Shown here: positions 26,341-35,291 of the stretch, one piece after another | Numbering within the stretch: the stretch's first letter is position 1 | Layout: every line of letters starts with the position of its first letter | From: Bacteroidaceae bacterium | GTDB lineage: Bacteria; Bacteroidota; Bacteroidia; Bacteroidales; Bacteroidaceae | Length of the DNA stretch: 47,314 bases | NCBI GenBank assembly: GCA_024401095.1 | Contig: JAKSLR010000026.1 | Span: forward strand, 1 to 47,314 | Direction of reading: 5' to 3' | Made by a program: the position numbers and the translations under genes | The notes under the pieces: generated by a model | Databases searched by the model: none | What the model was told of the DNA's origin: nothing | What the model saw: only the letters and a program-made list of their open reading frames with translations

Positions 26341-27730
26341 CTCTTCCTGGTCTCAATTGTTCCGCATCATCAAAAGTCAAGACAGAATTCACTAAAGTTG
26401 CTGCTAGATTACTACCACCCTTTCTGCCTTCTATTAATATCTTAGGGACATTCTTGAATGTCTTTGCAGCATGTTTGCTTTCTTCTACATGAACAAAGCC
26501 AACTGGTGCACCAATGATACCGGCAGGACAACATTTTTGCTTGATAATTAACTCACATAGTTCCAACAAGGCTGTAGGAGCATTACCAAAGACATATAAT
26601 GCATTAGGATGTTCCTCTGCAGCTAAACGCATACCTGCTTGTGCACGAGTTATTCCCAACTTTTTAGCCATCTCCGAACCACGGGGATCATTAATGTAGC
26701 AGACCACCTGAATGCCTAAACGCTCTAAGGCACCTTTCCTGATTCCTGAAGCTGCCATGGTCACATCGGTTACAATTGTCTTCAGTTCACCAGACTTAAC
26801 CTTCAAAAAAAGCTTAGAAGTTGCTTCATCATCCATCCATACCAGGTTTTCCATATCAAAATCAGCAGTCGTGTGAATAGCATGAAGCATCGGCCACAAT
26901 TTCCATAATGGTATACCTGGATTTTTCAATTCCTTGCGAATAGTCTGGAAAGACTTAATCATAATAGACTGACCCACATTTTTTCCTTCCTCAGACTGTT
27001 CACGATAGTATCCACGAGGAGTAATGAACTTTCCCCCAGAAATATAAGACTGGCTGTTGCCTATAATAACAATGGTAAACATGTCGACCTCCTCTGGATC
27101 AAAATCCTTTAGGGTGGTAACAGTTACAGTTTGTTCCTCACGACCTGCTTGCCTAACATAGCCTACCACGTTATTTTCATTTCTCTCCTGAGAAAATATT
27201 TCCTTTACTCTATGTAACTGCCAGTAGCGCCCATGGCTTTTAGGATTATAAATAGCTGTGATAAAATCACCAGCTGCTGCAGCCTTGGTTCGCTTCTCTA
27301 TAAGGCTCCAAGGAGTCATCAGATCACTCAAAGATATCACACAGAAATCATGCCCCATTGGTGCACCTAAAAGAGATGCTGCTTTCTGAAAAGCACTGAT
27401 TCCTGGGAGTGGAACAATTTCAATATCAGAGCCTCTGTCAAGCTTCATTTCATAAATGAGCGGTGTCATTCCATAGATACCTGCATCTCCACTGGAAATC
27501 ACACAAACTGTCTTCCCCTGTTCTGCCAAAAGGAAAGCCTGTTCTGCCCGATCGCGCTCCTTCTTCATGCCAGTATCTATACATTCTGTACCTGGATTCA
27601 GATAAGGTTCAATGAACTGGAAGTAATATTTATATCCCACGACCACATCACTATCCTTAACAGCTTGAAGCACTGCTGGTGTGATATCTTCTGGAGAGCC
27701 AGGGCCAATGCCCGCTACATAGATTTTCAT
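26333..27730 (-). CDS. Fused precorrin-3B C17-methyltransferase (CbiH) and cobalt-precorrin-8 methylmutase (CbiC)
   Basis: A 465-aa fusion. Residues 1 to about 245 are CbiH, the ring-contraction methyltransferase (VAGIGPGSPEDITPAVLQAV, VGYKYYFQFI, SSGDAGIYGM). From about 253 it is CbiC, which moves the C11 methyl to C12. Its active-site histidine is probably His286 in HAIHTTADFDM. Conserved CbiC segments VTDVTMAASGI and NAPTALLEL are present. These two steps are not consecutive in the pathway. It begins 8 bp after the TonB receptor stop in the riboswitch 2 operon. Confidence 0.93.
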   Translation of the reverse strand: MKIYVAGIGPGSPEDITPAVLQAVKDSDVVVGYKYYFQFIEPYLNPGTECIDTGMKKERDRAEQAFLLAEQGKTVCVISSGDAGIYGMTPLIYEMKLDRGSDIEIVPLPGISAFQKAASLLGAPMGHDFCVISLSDLMTPWSLIEKRTKAAAAGDFITAIYNPKSHGRYWQLHRVKEIFSQERNENNVVGYVRQAGREEQTVTVTTLKDFDPEEVDMFTIVIIGNSQSYISGGKFITPRGYYREQSEEGKNVGQSIMIKSFQTIRKELKNPGIPLWKLWPMLHAIHTTADFDMENLVWMDDEATSKLFLKVKSGELKTIVTDVTMAASGIRKGALERLGIQVVCYINDPRGSEMAKKLGITRAQAGMRLAAEEHPNALYVFGNAPTALLELCELIIKQKCCPAGIIGAPVGFVHVEESKHAAKTFKNVPKILIEGRKGGSNLAATLVNSVLTFDDAEQLRPGRDV

Positions 27731-27738
27731 ATTTCTTT

Positions 27739-29823
27739 TTAGTCTTTGAATTTTAATGCCAGACTTACATAAACCGATCTGCCTGGACTGATGGTTGAGA
27801 AATTAGAATTCCAAGGTGTGGTATCTCTCTGGTTAAATAAATTCTCAACACCCAAGCATGGTTCCAAAGTAAAATGCTGCAAAATGAAAGTATGACGGGT
27901 ATTCAGGTCCCATTGCTGATACTTTGGCGCATAACCATAAGTACTGCTATATCGTTGTCCCTGAATGTGCCCATTAAGATTTATATTCAGATAATAATCA
28001 CCCCACGAATGATTCCAGGTTACATTGACATTAGCTACATCTCTCACACTTTTATCCACAGGAGTTTCTGTTACTGTATATACCTGTGTCTTTGTATCCA
28101 ACGTCTTTGTCTTTGCTTTGGAATCGGTATAGCTATATCCACCACTCAAAGAGAAGCCTGCTGGAAGGATAAACTTTACGTTTGCATTTATTCCCTTCAA
28201 GTAAGCCTCATCTATATTATCTCGCTGACGAATAGTAGTCCACCCTTCCTCATAAAGTGAAGTAAGATGACTGTTACCTTCAATTTCACTTTGAGTTAAA
28301 GTCCTATAGTTAATCATGTTTTTTATATTGTTGATATAACCACTAAGACTAATACTCATCCAATTGTTGCTGTATTCCGCATTCACATTCCAAAAGCCAT
28401 TCTTTTCTGGTTTTAAATCTGGATTAGACAGGGTATAACGTGCATTTGTCTTTGCCTGATCGGTAGCAAAAAGCTGTGAAAGCGTAGGAGTTCTATATCC
28501 TCCTGCATAACTGGCACGCAAACGGAAGTCACCGATATGATAGAAAAGTCCTGCATTTGGAGTAACCTGAGAACCAAATCCTGCGTTGTAAGTATAACGC
28601 ATACCCAACACTGCCTCCAAACCTTTCAGCATTTGAATCTCATCCTGAGCAAAGGCATTATAAGTATTGGTTGTTTCAAACTGTATATTATCGCTCTCAC
28701 TATTCAGTGCCTCTTGAACCAACTCTATTCCGGATGACAACTTATTCCATGAGTTAAGGCGGAAAATACCTTTCAAAGTCTCATTAGTATAATGTGTACG
28801 TTTGCGAGTAACTTCATAAGCCTCTTCTTCTACTGTTTGCCAATATGCATATTTAGAGACGAAATTATCACTATATACATCTAAATAGATGTGAACATCC
28901 TTGTTAGGGACCCAACGCATTCCACCACCGTAAGTATAAGAATTGTGATGCAGATCATATGTATAGGCTGCCTTTGAGGTATAGGAATAAGATCTCTCGC
29001 CTGTAGTCTTGTCCGTTGTTGCCTTTTGGGTAAAATATGTGGCAGTTTGTGGTCTTGCAGTCAAGTGATCGTAATAATTGCCACGCACATAGAAAGACAA
29101 CTTGTCACTAAGGGTCCACTCCAACTTTTCACTGATATTCTCCGAATTAAAGCCTGTAGACATTGGCCTGCCTGTCAACTTCAAAACCTCTTTCCCATCT
29201 TCATCAAAAGCTTGGTATTTATTAACCTGCCAATTGTCCGCTTCTTTGTGATTGTATGAAGTAAAACTACTAATCTTACCAGAATTAATGGTTAGGTGGA
29301 TATCTTCATCCAAACGGCCTTTGCTATTAAATTTAGTAAAATTAGAAGCCTCAACACGATTCTTGCTCTCGTCTGTAATAATATTTATAACACCTGCAAT
29401 CGCCTCACTTCCATATAAGGCACTTGCTGCACCACTTAAAATCTCAATACGCTTGATATTACTTACACTAATTCTATTCCAACGGTCATCTCCACTCATC
29501 CTTTTACCATTTTCCAGAATCAGCATATAATTATCACTCATTCCATTAAAATTGATAAAGGTTCCTTGGCCATTGGTATGAGTGGTTATATTTGGAGTTA
29601 GTCGTGACAAAGCATCTGACAAGTTGGTCACTTGTGCATCCTTTAAATCTTTTGCAGAAATAACCTGAACGGCCACAGGTGAATTATCAGCCTTATGATA
29701 AGTTCCTGTTCCAATAACAGTAACAGGATTCAAATCTATAGTCTTCAATACATCATCAGACTGAGCATAGATAGAAGATGTCAAGACTGTAAATGAAAAA
29801 AACAAAAATTTTCTTATGTTCAT
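27739..29823 (-). CDS. Second TonB-dependent receptor, BtuB/heme-receptor-like
   Basis: A 694-aa receptor with signal peptide MNIRKFLFFSFTVLTSSIYAQ, TonB-box-like LNPVTVIGTGTYHKAD, a plug (LENGKRMSGDDRW, GAASALYGSEAIAGVINIIT) and a barrel ending GRSVYVSLALKF. Its layout parallels the receptor at 15080-17203, but the two are clearly diverged. It begins 3 bp after the exported CbiK-like gene and is followed at 8 bp by cbiHC, so it is read from the riboswitch 2 transcript. Its ligand is probably a corrinoid or another tetrapyrrole. Confidence 0.88.
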   Translation of the reverse strand: MNIRKFLFFSFTVLTSSIYAQSDDVLKTIDLNPVTVIGTGTYHKADNSPVAVQVISAKDLKDAQVTNLSDALSRLTPNITTHTNGQGTFINFNGMSDNYMLILENGKRMSGDDRWNRISVSNIKRIEILSGAASALYGSEAIAGVINIITDESKNRVEASNFTKFNSKGRLDEDIHLTINSGKISSFTSYNHKEADNWQVNKYQAFDEDGKEVLKLTGRPMSTGFNSENISEKLEWTLSDKLSFYVRGNYYDHLTARPQTATYFTQKATTDKTTGERSYSYTSKAAYTYDLHHNSYTYGGGMRWVPNKDVHIYLDVYSDNFVSKYAYWQTVEEEAYEVTRKRTHYTNETLKGIFRLNSWNKLSSGIELVQEALNSESDNIQFETTNTYNAFAQDEIQMLKGLEAVLGMRYTYNAGFGSQVTPNAGLFYHIGDFRLRASYAGGYRTPTLSQLFATDQAKTNARYTLSNPDLKPEKNGFWNVNAEYSNNWMSISLSGYINNIKNMINYRTLTQSEIEGNSHLTSLYEEGWTTIRQRDNIDEAYLKGINANVKFILPAGFSLSGGYSYTDSKAKTKTLDTKTQVYTVTETPVDKSVRDVANVNVTWNHSWGDYYLNINLNGHIQGQRYSSTYGYAPKYQQWDLNTRHTFILQHFTLEPCLGVENLFNQRDTTPWNSNFSTISPGRSVYVSLALKFKD

Positions 29824-29826
29824 ATT

Positions 29827-30642
29827 TTATTTTGTTAGTTGTTTCAAATGCTGTAGAAAAAGATCTCTTACTGCAGCCTCCTCTCCCAATCCATGGAAGA
29901 ATACATCTACTTGATAACCGTTTTTCTCTAATGCTGGTTTCCATTCTCCATCAATGTCTTCATGTGCATGTACACCACACGCAAGGAGAAATGGAATTAA
30001 AACAACTTTCTTTATCTTCTGTCCCCCCAGTTGCGCTATAGACTGGTCTAAATCTGGCCATCCCTCCACTGTACCGAAATAGCATCGAGACACGCCTTCT
30101 GACTGCAACATATTCATCAGCATACTGTAAGTGGCATTACTTGCACGATCATTACCATGTCCTACGTACAGCAAAGCTTCATTTTTGGCTGGAAGCCGTT
30201 CCTTCAGAATTGAGACCATATTCTTAAAATCATCAACAGTATAAAGTAAAGGATCTCCCACCTTTACCTCCTTGAAAAAACTGGCTACCCGATTTACATC
30301 TTCCCTTAAGAGATTCATCTCTATTCCATCGAGTAAAAAAGTTGGTTGTACATACACCTTCTCATATCCTTCCAGATGTAACTTCAGCAAAGCATCAACA
30401 GGATTATCTTTGTGTATTCCACGTTTTTCAAGAATGCGACAGATGGTAGGAGAAGTATACGCTTCTCTAACTTCCATATCCGGATATTTATTTTTAATAT
30501 CTTGAAACAAGACATCAAGAGCAGCCTCACGACCTTCTGCGTTACTTGTACCAAACTGAGCTACCAAAATTGCAGTCTTCTGAGCACTTGCACACAAGGT
30601 AACAAACATCATCATACATAAAAAAAGAACTCTTTTCATCAT
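29827..30642 (-). CDS. Exported CbiK-like sirohydrochlorin cobaltochelatase
   Basis: A 271-aa chelatase close in size to cytosolic CbiK, but with an added signal peptide (MKRVLFLCMMMFVTLCASAQ) ending in a peptidase I-type site, so predicted periplasmic. All three metal-site residues of Salmonella CbiK have counterparts: His162 in YVGHGND, Glu193 in FGTVEGW and His225 in GVHAHED. Periplasmic CbiK (CbiK-P) is known in Desulfovibrio. It may insert cobalt into sirohydrochlorin outside the cytoplasm or act in heme or metal handling. It is the first gene after riboswitch 2. The start may be either of two adjacent Met codons (30642 or 30639). Confidence 0.87.
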   Translation of the reverse strand: MMKRVLFLCMMMFVTLCASAQKTAILVAQFGTSNAEGREAALDVLFQDIKNKYPDMEVREAYTSPTICRILEKRGIHKDNPVDALLKLHLEGYEKVYVQPTFLLDGIEMNLLREDVNRVASFFKEVKVGDPLLYTVDDFKNMVSILKERLPAKNEALLYVGHGNDRASNATYSMLMNMLQSEGVSRCYFGTVEGWPDLDQSIAQLGGQKIKKVVLIPFLLACGVHAHEDIDGEWKPALEKNGYQVDVFFHGLGEEAAVRDLFLQHLKQLTK

Positions 30643-30742
30643 TTTTTATTTATCACAATTTGAAAATACACAATACTAATGTACCCCCAGGCATGTTAAA
30701 GACGAGAAAAGCAGTCAAGCTATCAGAATAAATGCTGCTGTT

Positions 30743-30765
30743 TTTATCCAACTCCTGGGAATAAA
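30743..30765 (-). promoter_or_regulatory. Hairpin after riboswitch 2, candidate expression platform
   Basis: On the minus strand TTTATTCC pairs with GGATAAA (one bulge), presenting CAGGAGTT in the loop. The core CCCAGGAGTTGG (30748-30759) begins 30 nt after the B12 box, exactly as in riboswitch 1. A downstream CCTGGG (30686-30691, minus sense) could pair with CCCAGG as an alternative structure. No gene lies in the remaining leader 30643-30742. Confidence 0.45.
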
Positions 30766-30788
30766 CCATTCTTTAATGCTAACTTGGC

Positions 30789-30970
30789 AGGTATTCTGGC
30801 TTGCATCCCTAATAGACAACTGCCTTCCCATTGGTACGCCAACAGTGGCCTTCTGATTATGTCTACCTGTGTCTCTTCTCATTTTAATAAATGAAAAGAT
30901 TGATGCTTACAGCTGCAGGAACAGCTCCGGACTTGCACCGGATTCCCTTGCATCGGGATAAGTTATTATC
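30789..30970 (-). ncRNA. Cobalamin riboswitch (aptamer 2)
   Basis: On the minus strand the order is AAGGGAATCCGGTGCAAGT (30931-30949), GAGCTGTTCCTGCAGCTGTAAG (near 30908-30929), CACTG...GGGAAGGC (30821-30846 region) and B12 box AAGCCAGAATACC (30790-30802), identical to that of riboswitch 1. A longer variable arm distinguishes it from the first. It controls the minus-strand operon that starts with the exported chelatase. Confidence 0.93.
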
Positions 30971-30991
30971 GCACGATTTCCAAATCCGCAG

Positions 30992-30999
30992 CAAAAGTA
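30992..30999 (-). promoter_or_regulatory. -7 element for the riboswitch 2 transcript
   Basis: The minus strand reads TACTTTTG just upstream of the aptamer, placing the transcription start near 30985. The divergent -7 box for the Thr-P decarboxylase lies 22 bp away on the plus strand. A clear -33 box is not visible. Confidence 0.5.
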
Positions 31000-31021
31000 C
31001 AAAAAATTATATATAATTTTG

Positions 31022-31029
31022 TACCTTTG
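31022..31029 (+). promoter_or_regulatory. -7 element for the Thr-P decarboxylase / cbiB operon
   Basis: TACCTTTG fits TAnnTTTG and lies 23 nt before the ATG at 31053. The riboswitch here is on the other strand, so this transcript is not under its control. Confidence 0.55.
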
Positions 31030-31052
31030 CATTCGAAATATAAGTACGCAAT

Positions 31053-32066
31053 ATGGTTATTGGCCACGGAAATGACAAATATAAGTATGGAAAGGAAATA
31101 TTACACGATTTCAGCTCCAATATACCAGGTGGAATGGACCACTCTGGTCTCTTCGCTTTTCTACAAGAAAAGCTGCCTTCCATCACAGATTATCCGAATC
31201 CTACAGCCTCCCCGTTGGATGAATATATTGCAAAACGATTAAGTATTCCACAGAATACAATCTGTATCAGCAATGGTGCCACCGAAGGCATTTATCTCAT
31301 TGCACAAGCTTTTCGAGGTTGTCGTTCTTGCGTTTTAATGCCTACTTTCAGCGAATATGCTGACGCATGTCGGATGCATGGCCATTCTGTAAACTCAATC
31401 TTTAGCCTAAATGATATTCCTAATGATAGCCACATGATTTGGCTATGTAATCCAAACAATCCAACGGGTACCATACAGGAAAAGAATCTCTTGATACAGC
31501 TCATTAAAGAAAATCACAATAAAATCTTCATCATCGACCAATCTTACGAATGCCTTACCGAGCAGCCAGTACTACAAGCTAATGAGATTCTTAATTATGA
31601 GAATGTGATTCTTATTCATTCCCTTACGAAGGAATTTGCCATACCAGGTTTACGCTTAGGTTATCTTACAGCTAACCCCGTGCTCATCAAACGAATTGCA
31701 GAAGAACGTATGCCATGGAGCGTAAATCAGCTAGCTATTCAAGCAGGTTGTTATTTACTACAACACGAACAGGAATACAAACTGAATCTCCAATACATAT
31801 TGCAAGAAAAAGATAAATTAACAAATGAATTACAAGAAATAGGTGGAATGAAAGTCTGGCCAAGTTGTACAAACTTTATTTTAATACAACTTCTATTTGG
31901 GAAGGCCCCTGACCTCAAAGATTATCTGGCAAAAGAATACCAAATACTCATTCGGGACTGCAGTAACTTTGAAGGATTAAATGAGCATTTCTTCCGTATT
32001 GCTGTACAAACGTCTGAAGAAAACAAACTATTGTTGGATGCCATCAAAAAATGGATGAATAAATAA
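31053..32066 (+). CDS. cobD: L-threonine-O-3-phosphate decarboxylase (CobD type)
   Basis: A PLP-dependent fold-type I enzyme that makes (R)-1-amino-2-propanol phosphate, the linker of the cobalamin nucleotide loop. The 337-aa protein shows the family N-terminus GHGNDKYKYGKEILHDFSSN, SNGATEGIYLIAQAF, WLCNPNNPTGT, and the PLP lysine in HSLTKEFAIPGLRLGY. The general family is histidinol-phosphate aminotransferase-like. The call as Thr-P decarboxylase rests on the N-terminus and on the adjoining cbiB, which consumes its product. The stop and the cbiB start share a base (TAATG). Confidence 0.88.
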   Translation: MVIGHGNDKYKYGKEILHDFSSNIPGGMDHSGLFAFLQEKLPSITDYPNPTASPLDEYIAKRLSIPQNTICISNGATEGIYLIAQAFRGCRSCVLMPTFSEYADACRMHGHSVNSIFSLNDIPNDSHMIWLCNPNNPTGTIQEKNLLIQLIKENHNKIFIIDQSYECLTEQPVLQANEILNYENVILIHSLTKEFAIPGLRLGYLTANPVLIKRIAEERMPWSVNQLAIQAGCYLLQHEQEYKLNLQYILQEKDKLTNELQEIGGMKVWPSCTNFILIQLLFGKAPDLKDYLAKEYQILIRDCSNFEGLNEHFFRIAVQTSEENKLLLDAIKKWMNK

Positions 32067-32989
32067 TGGAATATACACTTATTTTAGTTATTGCATGGAT
32101 TTTGGATCTTCTAATAGGAGATCCCGCCAGCCTACCACATCCCATTGTTTATTATGGGAAATGGATTGCATGGGGTGAACGCCATTTGAACCAGGGGAAC
32201 AGTCGTTTATTGAAAGGCGCATTTTTCGCTGTTTTATCCATTGTCATGACTTTTATGATTTCCGCCATATCTCTCTATTTAATTCATGCTTTCAATACAC
32301 TTTTCTACATTATTGTCAGCATTATTCTTCTATTTTTTTGCCTAGCAGGAACCACTCTTATCCGCGAGGTTCGATGGGTTTTCCTAGCTTTAGATGAATC
32401 GTTGGAAAAAGGAAGAAAACAAGTTGCTCGGATTGTAGGAAGAGACACTCAAAACCTAACAGCACAGGAAGTACGAAAAGCTGCCCTAGAAACTTTGGCG
32501 GAGAATTTAAGTGATGGTGTGATTGCACCTCTTTTCTGGTTCTTGCTTTTAGGAGTACCAGGAGCATTGACCTATAAGATGGTAAATACACTGGATTCCA
32601 TGATTGGATATCAAAACAAAAAATACAAAGACTTTGGATGCTGGGCTGCCCACATAGATGATGCTTTCAATTTCATCCCTGCAAGACTCACAGCCCTACT
32701 TATGGCTTTGGTAAGTGGCAAGAATTTGAAGCAAATGCTGCAGTTTATCTTTAAATATAGTCGTTGTCATGCAAGTCCAAATTCCGGATGGCCAGAATCT
32801 GCCTTAGCAGGAATACTAAATTGCCGTTTCGGTGGGCCACACGATTACTTTGGCGAAGTCTTTTACAAACCATACATCGGTGATCACGAGCGGGAACTGA
32901 ACACACATGACATGCAAATCGCCACAGCAGTAAACCGTAAAGCAGAATTTCTGTTTGTTGTAGTCCTAATACTTATTTTTATCTGTTAA
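32066..32989 (+). CDS. cbiB: Adenosylcobinamide-phosphate synthase
   Basis: A 307-aa integral membrane protein that joins aminopropanol phosphate to cobyric acid. Signatures include IGDPASLPHPIVYYGKWI at the N-terminus, RKAALETLAENLSDGVIAPL in the middle and NTLDSMIGYQNKKYKDFGCW with AHIDDAFNFIPARLTALL. Membrane helices are visible at about 45-70, 75-98 and near the C-terminus (LFVVVLILIFIC). It is translationally coupled to the Thr-P decarboxylase gene upstream. The convergent cbiP gene ends 8 bp away. Confidence 0.94.
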   Translation: MEYTLILVIAWILDLLIGDPASLPHPIVYYGKWIAWGERHLNQGNSRLLKGAFFAVLSIVMTFMISAISLYLIHAFNTLFYIIVSIILLFFCLAGTTLIREVRWVFLALDESLEKGRKQVARIVGRDTQNLTAQEVRKAALETLAENLSDGVIAPLFWFLLLGVPGALTYKMVNTLDSMIGYQNKKYKDFGCWAAHIDDAFNFIPARLTALLMALVSGKNLKQMLQFIFKYSRCHASPNSGWPESALAGILNCRFGGPHDYFGEVFYKPYIGDHERELNTHDMQIATAVNRKAEFLFVVVLILIFIC

Positions 32990-32997
32990 AACAAGTA

Positions 32998-34470
32998 TTA
33001 TCTTCCCATTATTTCATAGAGTTTCTGCACATCCACATGAGCACGGACATGGGCTGCCAGCTTATCATATTGTTCTTCTTTATATGCTTGATAATCAATC
33101 TCAGAATGATCCAGTTTATCTAAATATGGTTCCAACAGGTAATTTATGAAAGAGTCATTATCCAGTATTCCGTGAATATAAGTTCCCATACATTTCTGAT
33201 TCACGAAACAACCATCTGTATGACCATCAGGAAATACCACAAAAGGTTCTGCCTGCTCCAGCATTTTTGTCTCTCCCATGTGAATCTCATATCCTTTTAA
33301 TCCCTCATGACCCTTAAAAGGAAATGATACTTGGCGAGTAATCTTTTCTCCTGTCATGCTTGTAGAAGTAGGCAATAGGCCCAAACCAGGAAGCTGATGA
33401 ATAGACCCCTCAACCCCATCTGGATCCAGAACTTCTCTTCCCAGAATTTGGAAGCCCCCACAGATTCCCAGAACCGTTTTTCCTTCACGATGTGCTCGTA
33501 GAATTGCCTGAGCAACACCATTTCTACGCAGTTCAAAAAGATCATCCAACGTACTCTTGCTACCAGGAACAATGATAATGTCTGCTTTCCGAAGTTCATC
33601 TACATTATTGGTATAATACAGATGTACCCGCTCATCTACTTCCAGACGATCAAAATCGGTAAAGTTTGAAAGATGTCGAAGTAATACAACAGCTACGTTT
33701 ATTTTTCCCTGCTCAGCCTGCAAATGCTTGTAATCCAAAGAAAGGGAATCCTCCTCTTCAATATGAATGTCCTTGAAATACGGAACAACGCCCAAAACTG
33801 GCACACCACAAATCTCCTCCATCATCTTCACCCCTTTTTCAAAGAGACGTATGTCACCGCGAAACTTATTCACAATGATTCCTTTAATCCGTTCCTTATC
33901 TTCTGGCTTCTGTAACATGATAGAACCATAAGCGCTGGCAAAGACACCGCCTCGATCAATATCAGCAACTAAAATCACATCGGCACCTGCATAGCGCGCC
34001 ATTGGCATGTTAACCAGATCTGTATCCTGAAGATTAATCTCAGAAATGCTTCCTGCTCCTTCCATGACAATAGGATTGAAGCGCTTTGAAAGACGATCAA
34101 AAGCAGCATGTACTTCTTGACGGAGTTCATCTCTACCTTCAGTGCGGAAATAGTCGTATGCATGACGGTTTCCTATTGGCTTTCCGTTAAGGACAACTTG
34201 AGAAGTATGGTCGGATGAAGGTTTCAACAAAAGCGGATTCATGTCCGTACAACAAGGGATTCCTGCTGCTTCTGCCTGAACAGCCTGTGCACGACCTATT
34301 TCTAGTCCATCAGGAGTAGCATAAGAATTCAAAGCCATATTCTGCGCCTTAAAAGGAGCAGGGCTATATCCATCTTGCTTGAAAATTCGGCATAGAGCTG
34401 CAGCCAGGACACTTTTGCCTACATCACTTCCGGTTCCAGCCAGCATTATAGGGTGTAATTTCTCTTCCAT
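32998..34470 (-). CDS. cbiP: Cobyric acid synthase
   Basis: It amidates the b, d, e and g side chains of adenosylcobyrinic a,c-diamide, using glutamine and ATP (CobQ/CbiP). The 490-aa protein has the P-loop GTGSDVGKSVLAAALCRIF, FKAQNMALNS, the DRGGVFASAYG segment, and a C-terminal glutaminase domain with catalytic Cys in VLGICGGFQILG and a His in GTYIHGILDN. It is the last gene of the cobU-cobT-cobS-cbiP operon and overlaps the cobS stop by one base (TGATG). Confidence 0.95.
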   Translation of the reverse strand: MEEKLHPIMLAGTGSDVGKSVLAAALCRIFKQDGYSPAPFKAQNMALNSYATPDGLEIGRAQAVQAEAAGIPCCTDMNPLLLKPSSDHTSQVVLNGKPIGNRHAYDYFRTEGRDELRQEVHAAFDRLSKRFNPIVMEGAGSISEINLQDTDLVNMPMARYAGADVILVADIDRGGVFASAYGSIMLQKPEDKERIKGIIVNKFRGDIRLFEKGVKMMEEICGVPVLGVVPYFKDIHIEEEDSLSLDYKHLQAEQGKINVAVVLLRHLSNFTDFDRLEVDERVHLYYTNNVDELRKADIIIVPGSKSTLDDLFELRRNGVAQAILRAHREGKTVLGICGGFQILGREVLDPDGVEGSIHQLPGLGLLPTSTSMTGEKITRQVSFPFKGHEGLKGYEIHMGETKMLEQAEPFVVFPDGHTDGCFVNQKCMGTYIHGILDNDSFINYLLEPYLDKLDHSEIDYQAYKEEQYDKLAAHVRAHVDVQKLYEIMGR

Positions 34471-35288
34471 CAGAAAGTTATATGATAATAAGCCAATGCA
34501 GCCATTGTAATGTGCATACTCAATTCACAAAGTAAAACGGTTGCTCCACAACAATCTCCTGTATATCCTCCGATATTTTTTTTCATCAAGGAATATAACG
34601 CTACCAGCATTAATACAGGAGTAGTAAACCAAAATAGCAAACCGTTCATCTTATATGGGAAAAGCAGCAGGAAAGTCACAAAAATCAATGCCGCAAAAAT
34701 AAACATATACAAGTAAACAGAAATATTCCAGGGAGCATAAACCATCTTCACCTTGGCAGCCTCGGCTGTACGAGCATATGGTAAAGTAGCAGGAACAAAC
34801 ATGGCCAAAAATCGGCTCCAGACAGCAGTAACCACTACTATTAAAAAGCATGCTTGAGGCGCCTTATACAATCCCATAAAATCTGAAGCCCATTCTCCTA
34901 TAGAAACAAAAGTCAATAGAAAATAACTGATCAATGCTAAAACTCCATAGGTACCAATATGAGAATCCTTCATAATTTCAAGAATACGCTCCTTGGTTGT
35001 ACCTCCCCCAAAACCATCAAAAAAGTCAGCTAGGCCATCTTCGTGAAATGCGCCAGAAATAAATAAACCAGCTAAAATGTAGAAAAGTACAGTCAAAGAT
35101 ACCGGCAACCAAGAATAGAGTAGAAAAAAAGTTACTCCACCTAGCAAGGCTGCTACTACACCACCAGCAACCATCCAATGGTGGATTGCATGAGGGTAAG
35201 CCTCAGCCGACACGTTCCAGATACGCCATAGAGGCAGACGTGTAAACAAACAGAAGGCTGCCCATAGGTGGGTCAATTTATCTTTCAT
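34470..35288 (-). CDS. cobS: Adenosylcobinamide-GDP ribazoletransferase (cobalamin synthase)
   Basis: A 272-aa inner-membrane enzyme that joins adenosylcobinamide-GDP to alpha-ribazole or its phosphate. The family signature GAFHEDGLADFFDGFGGG is present, followed by ILEIMKDSHIGTYG. Several membrane helices run through the protein (for example VAALLGGVTFFLLYSWLPV and YMFIFAALIFVTFLLLF). It lies 3 bp after cobT and one base overlaps cbiP. Confidence 0.94.
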   Translation of the reverse strand: MKDKLTHLWAAFCLFTRLPLWRIWNVSAEAYPHAIHHWMVAGGVVAALLGGVTFFLLYSWLPVSLTVLFYILAGLFISGAFHEDGLADFFDGFGGGTTKERILEIMKDSHIGTYGVLALISYFLLTFVSIGEWASDFMGLYKAPQACFLIVVVTAVWSRFLAMFVPATLPYARTAEAAKVKMVYAPWNISVYLYMFIFAALIFVTFLLLFPYKMNGLLFWFTTPVLMLVALYSLMKKNIGGYTGDCCGATVLLCELSMHITMAALAYYHITF

Positions 35289-35291
35289 GTA

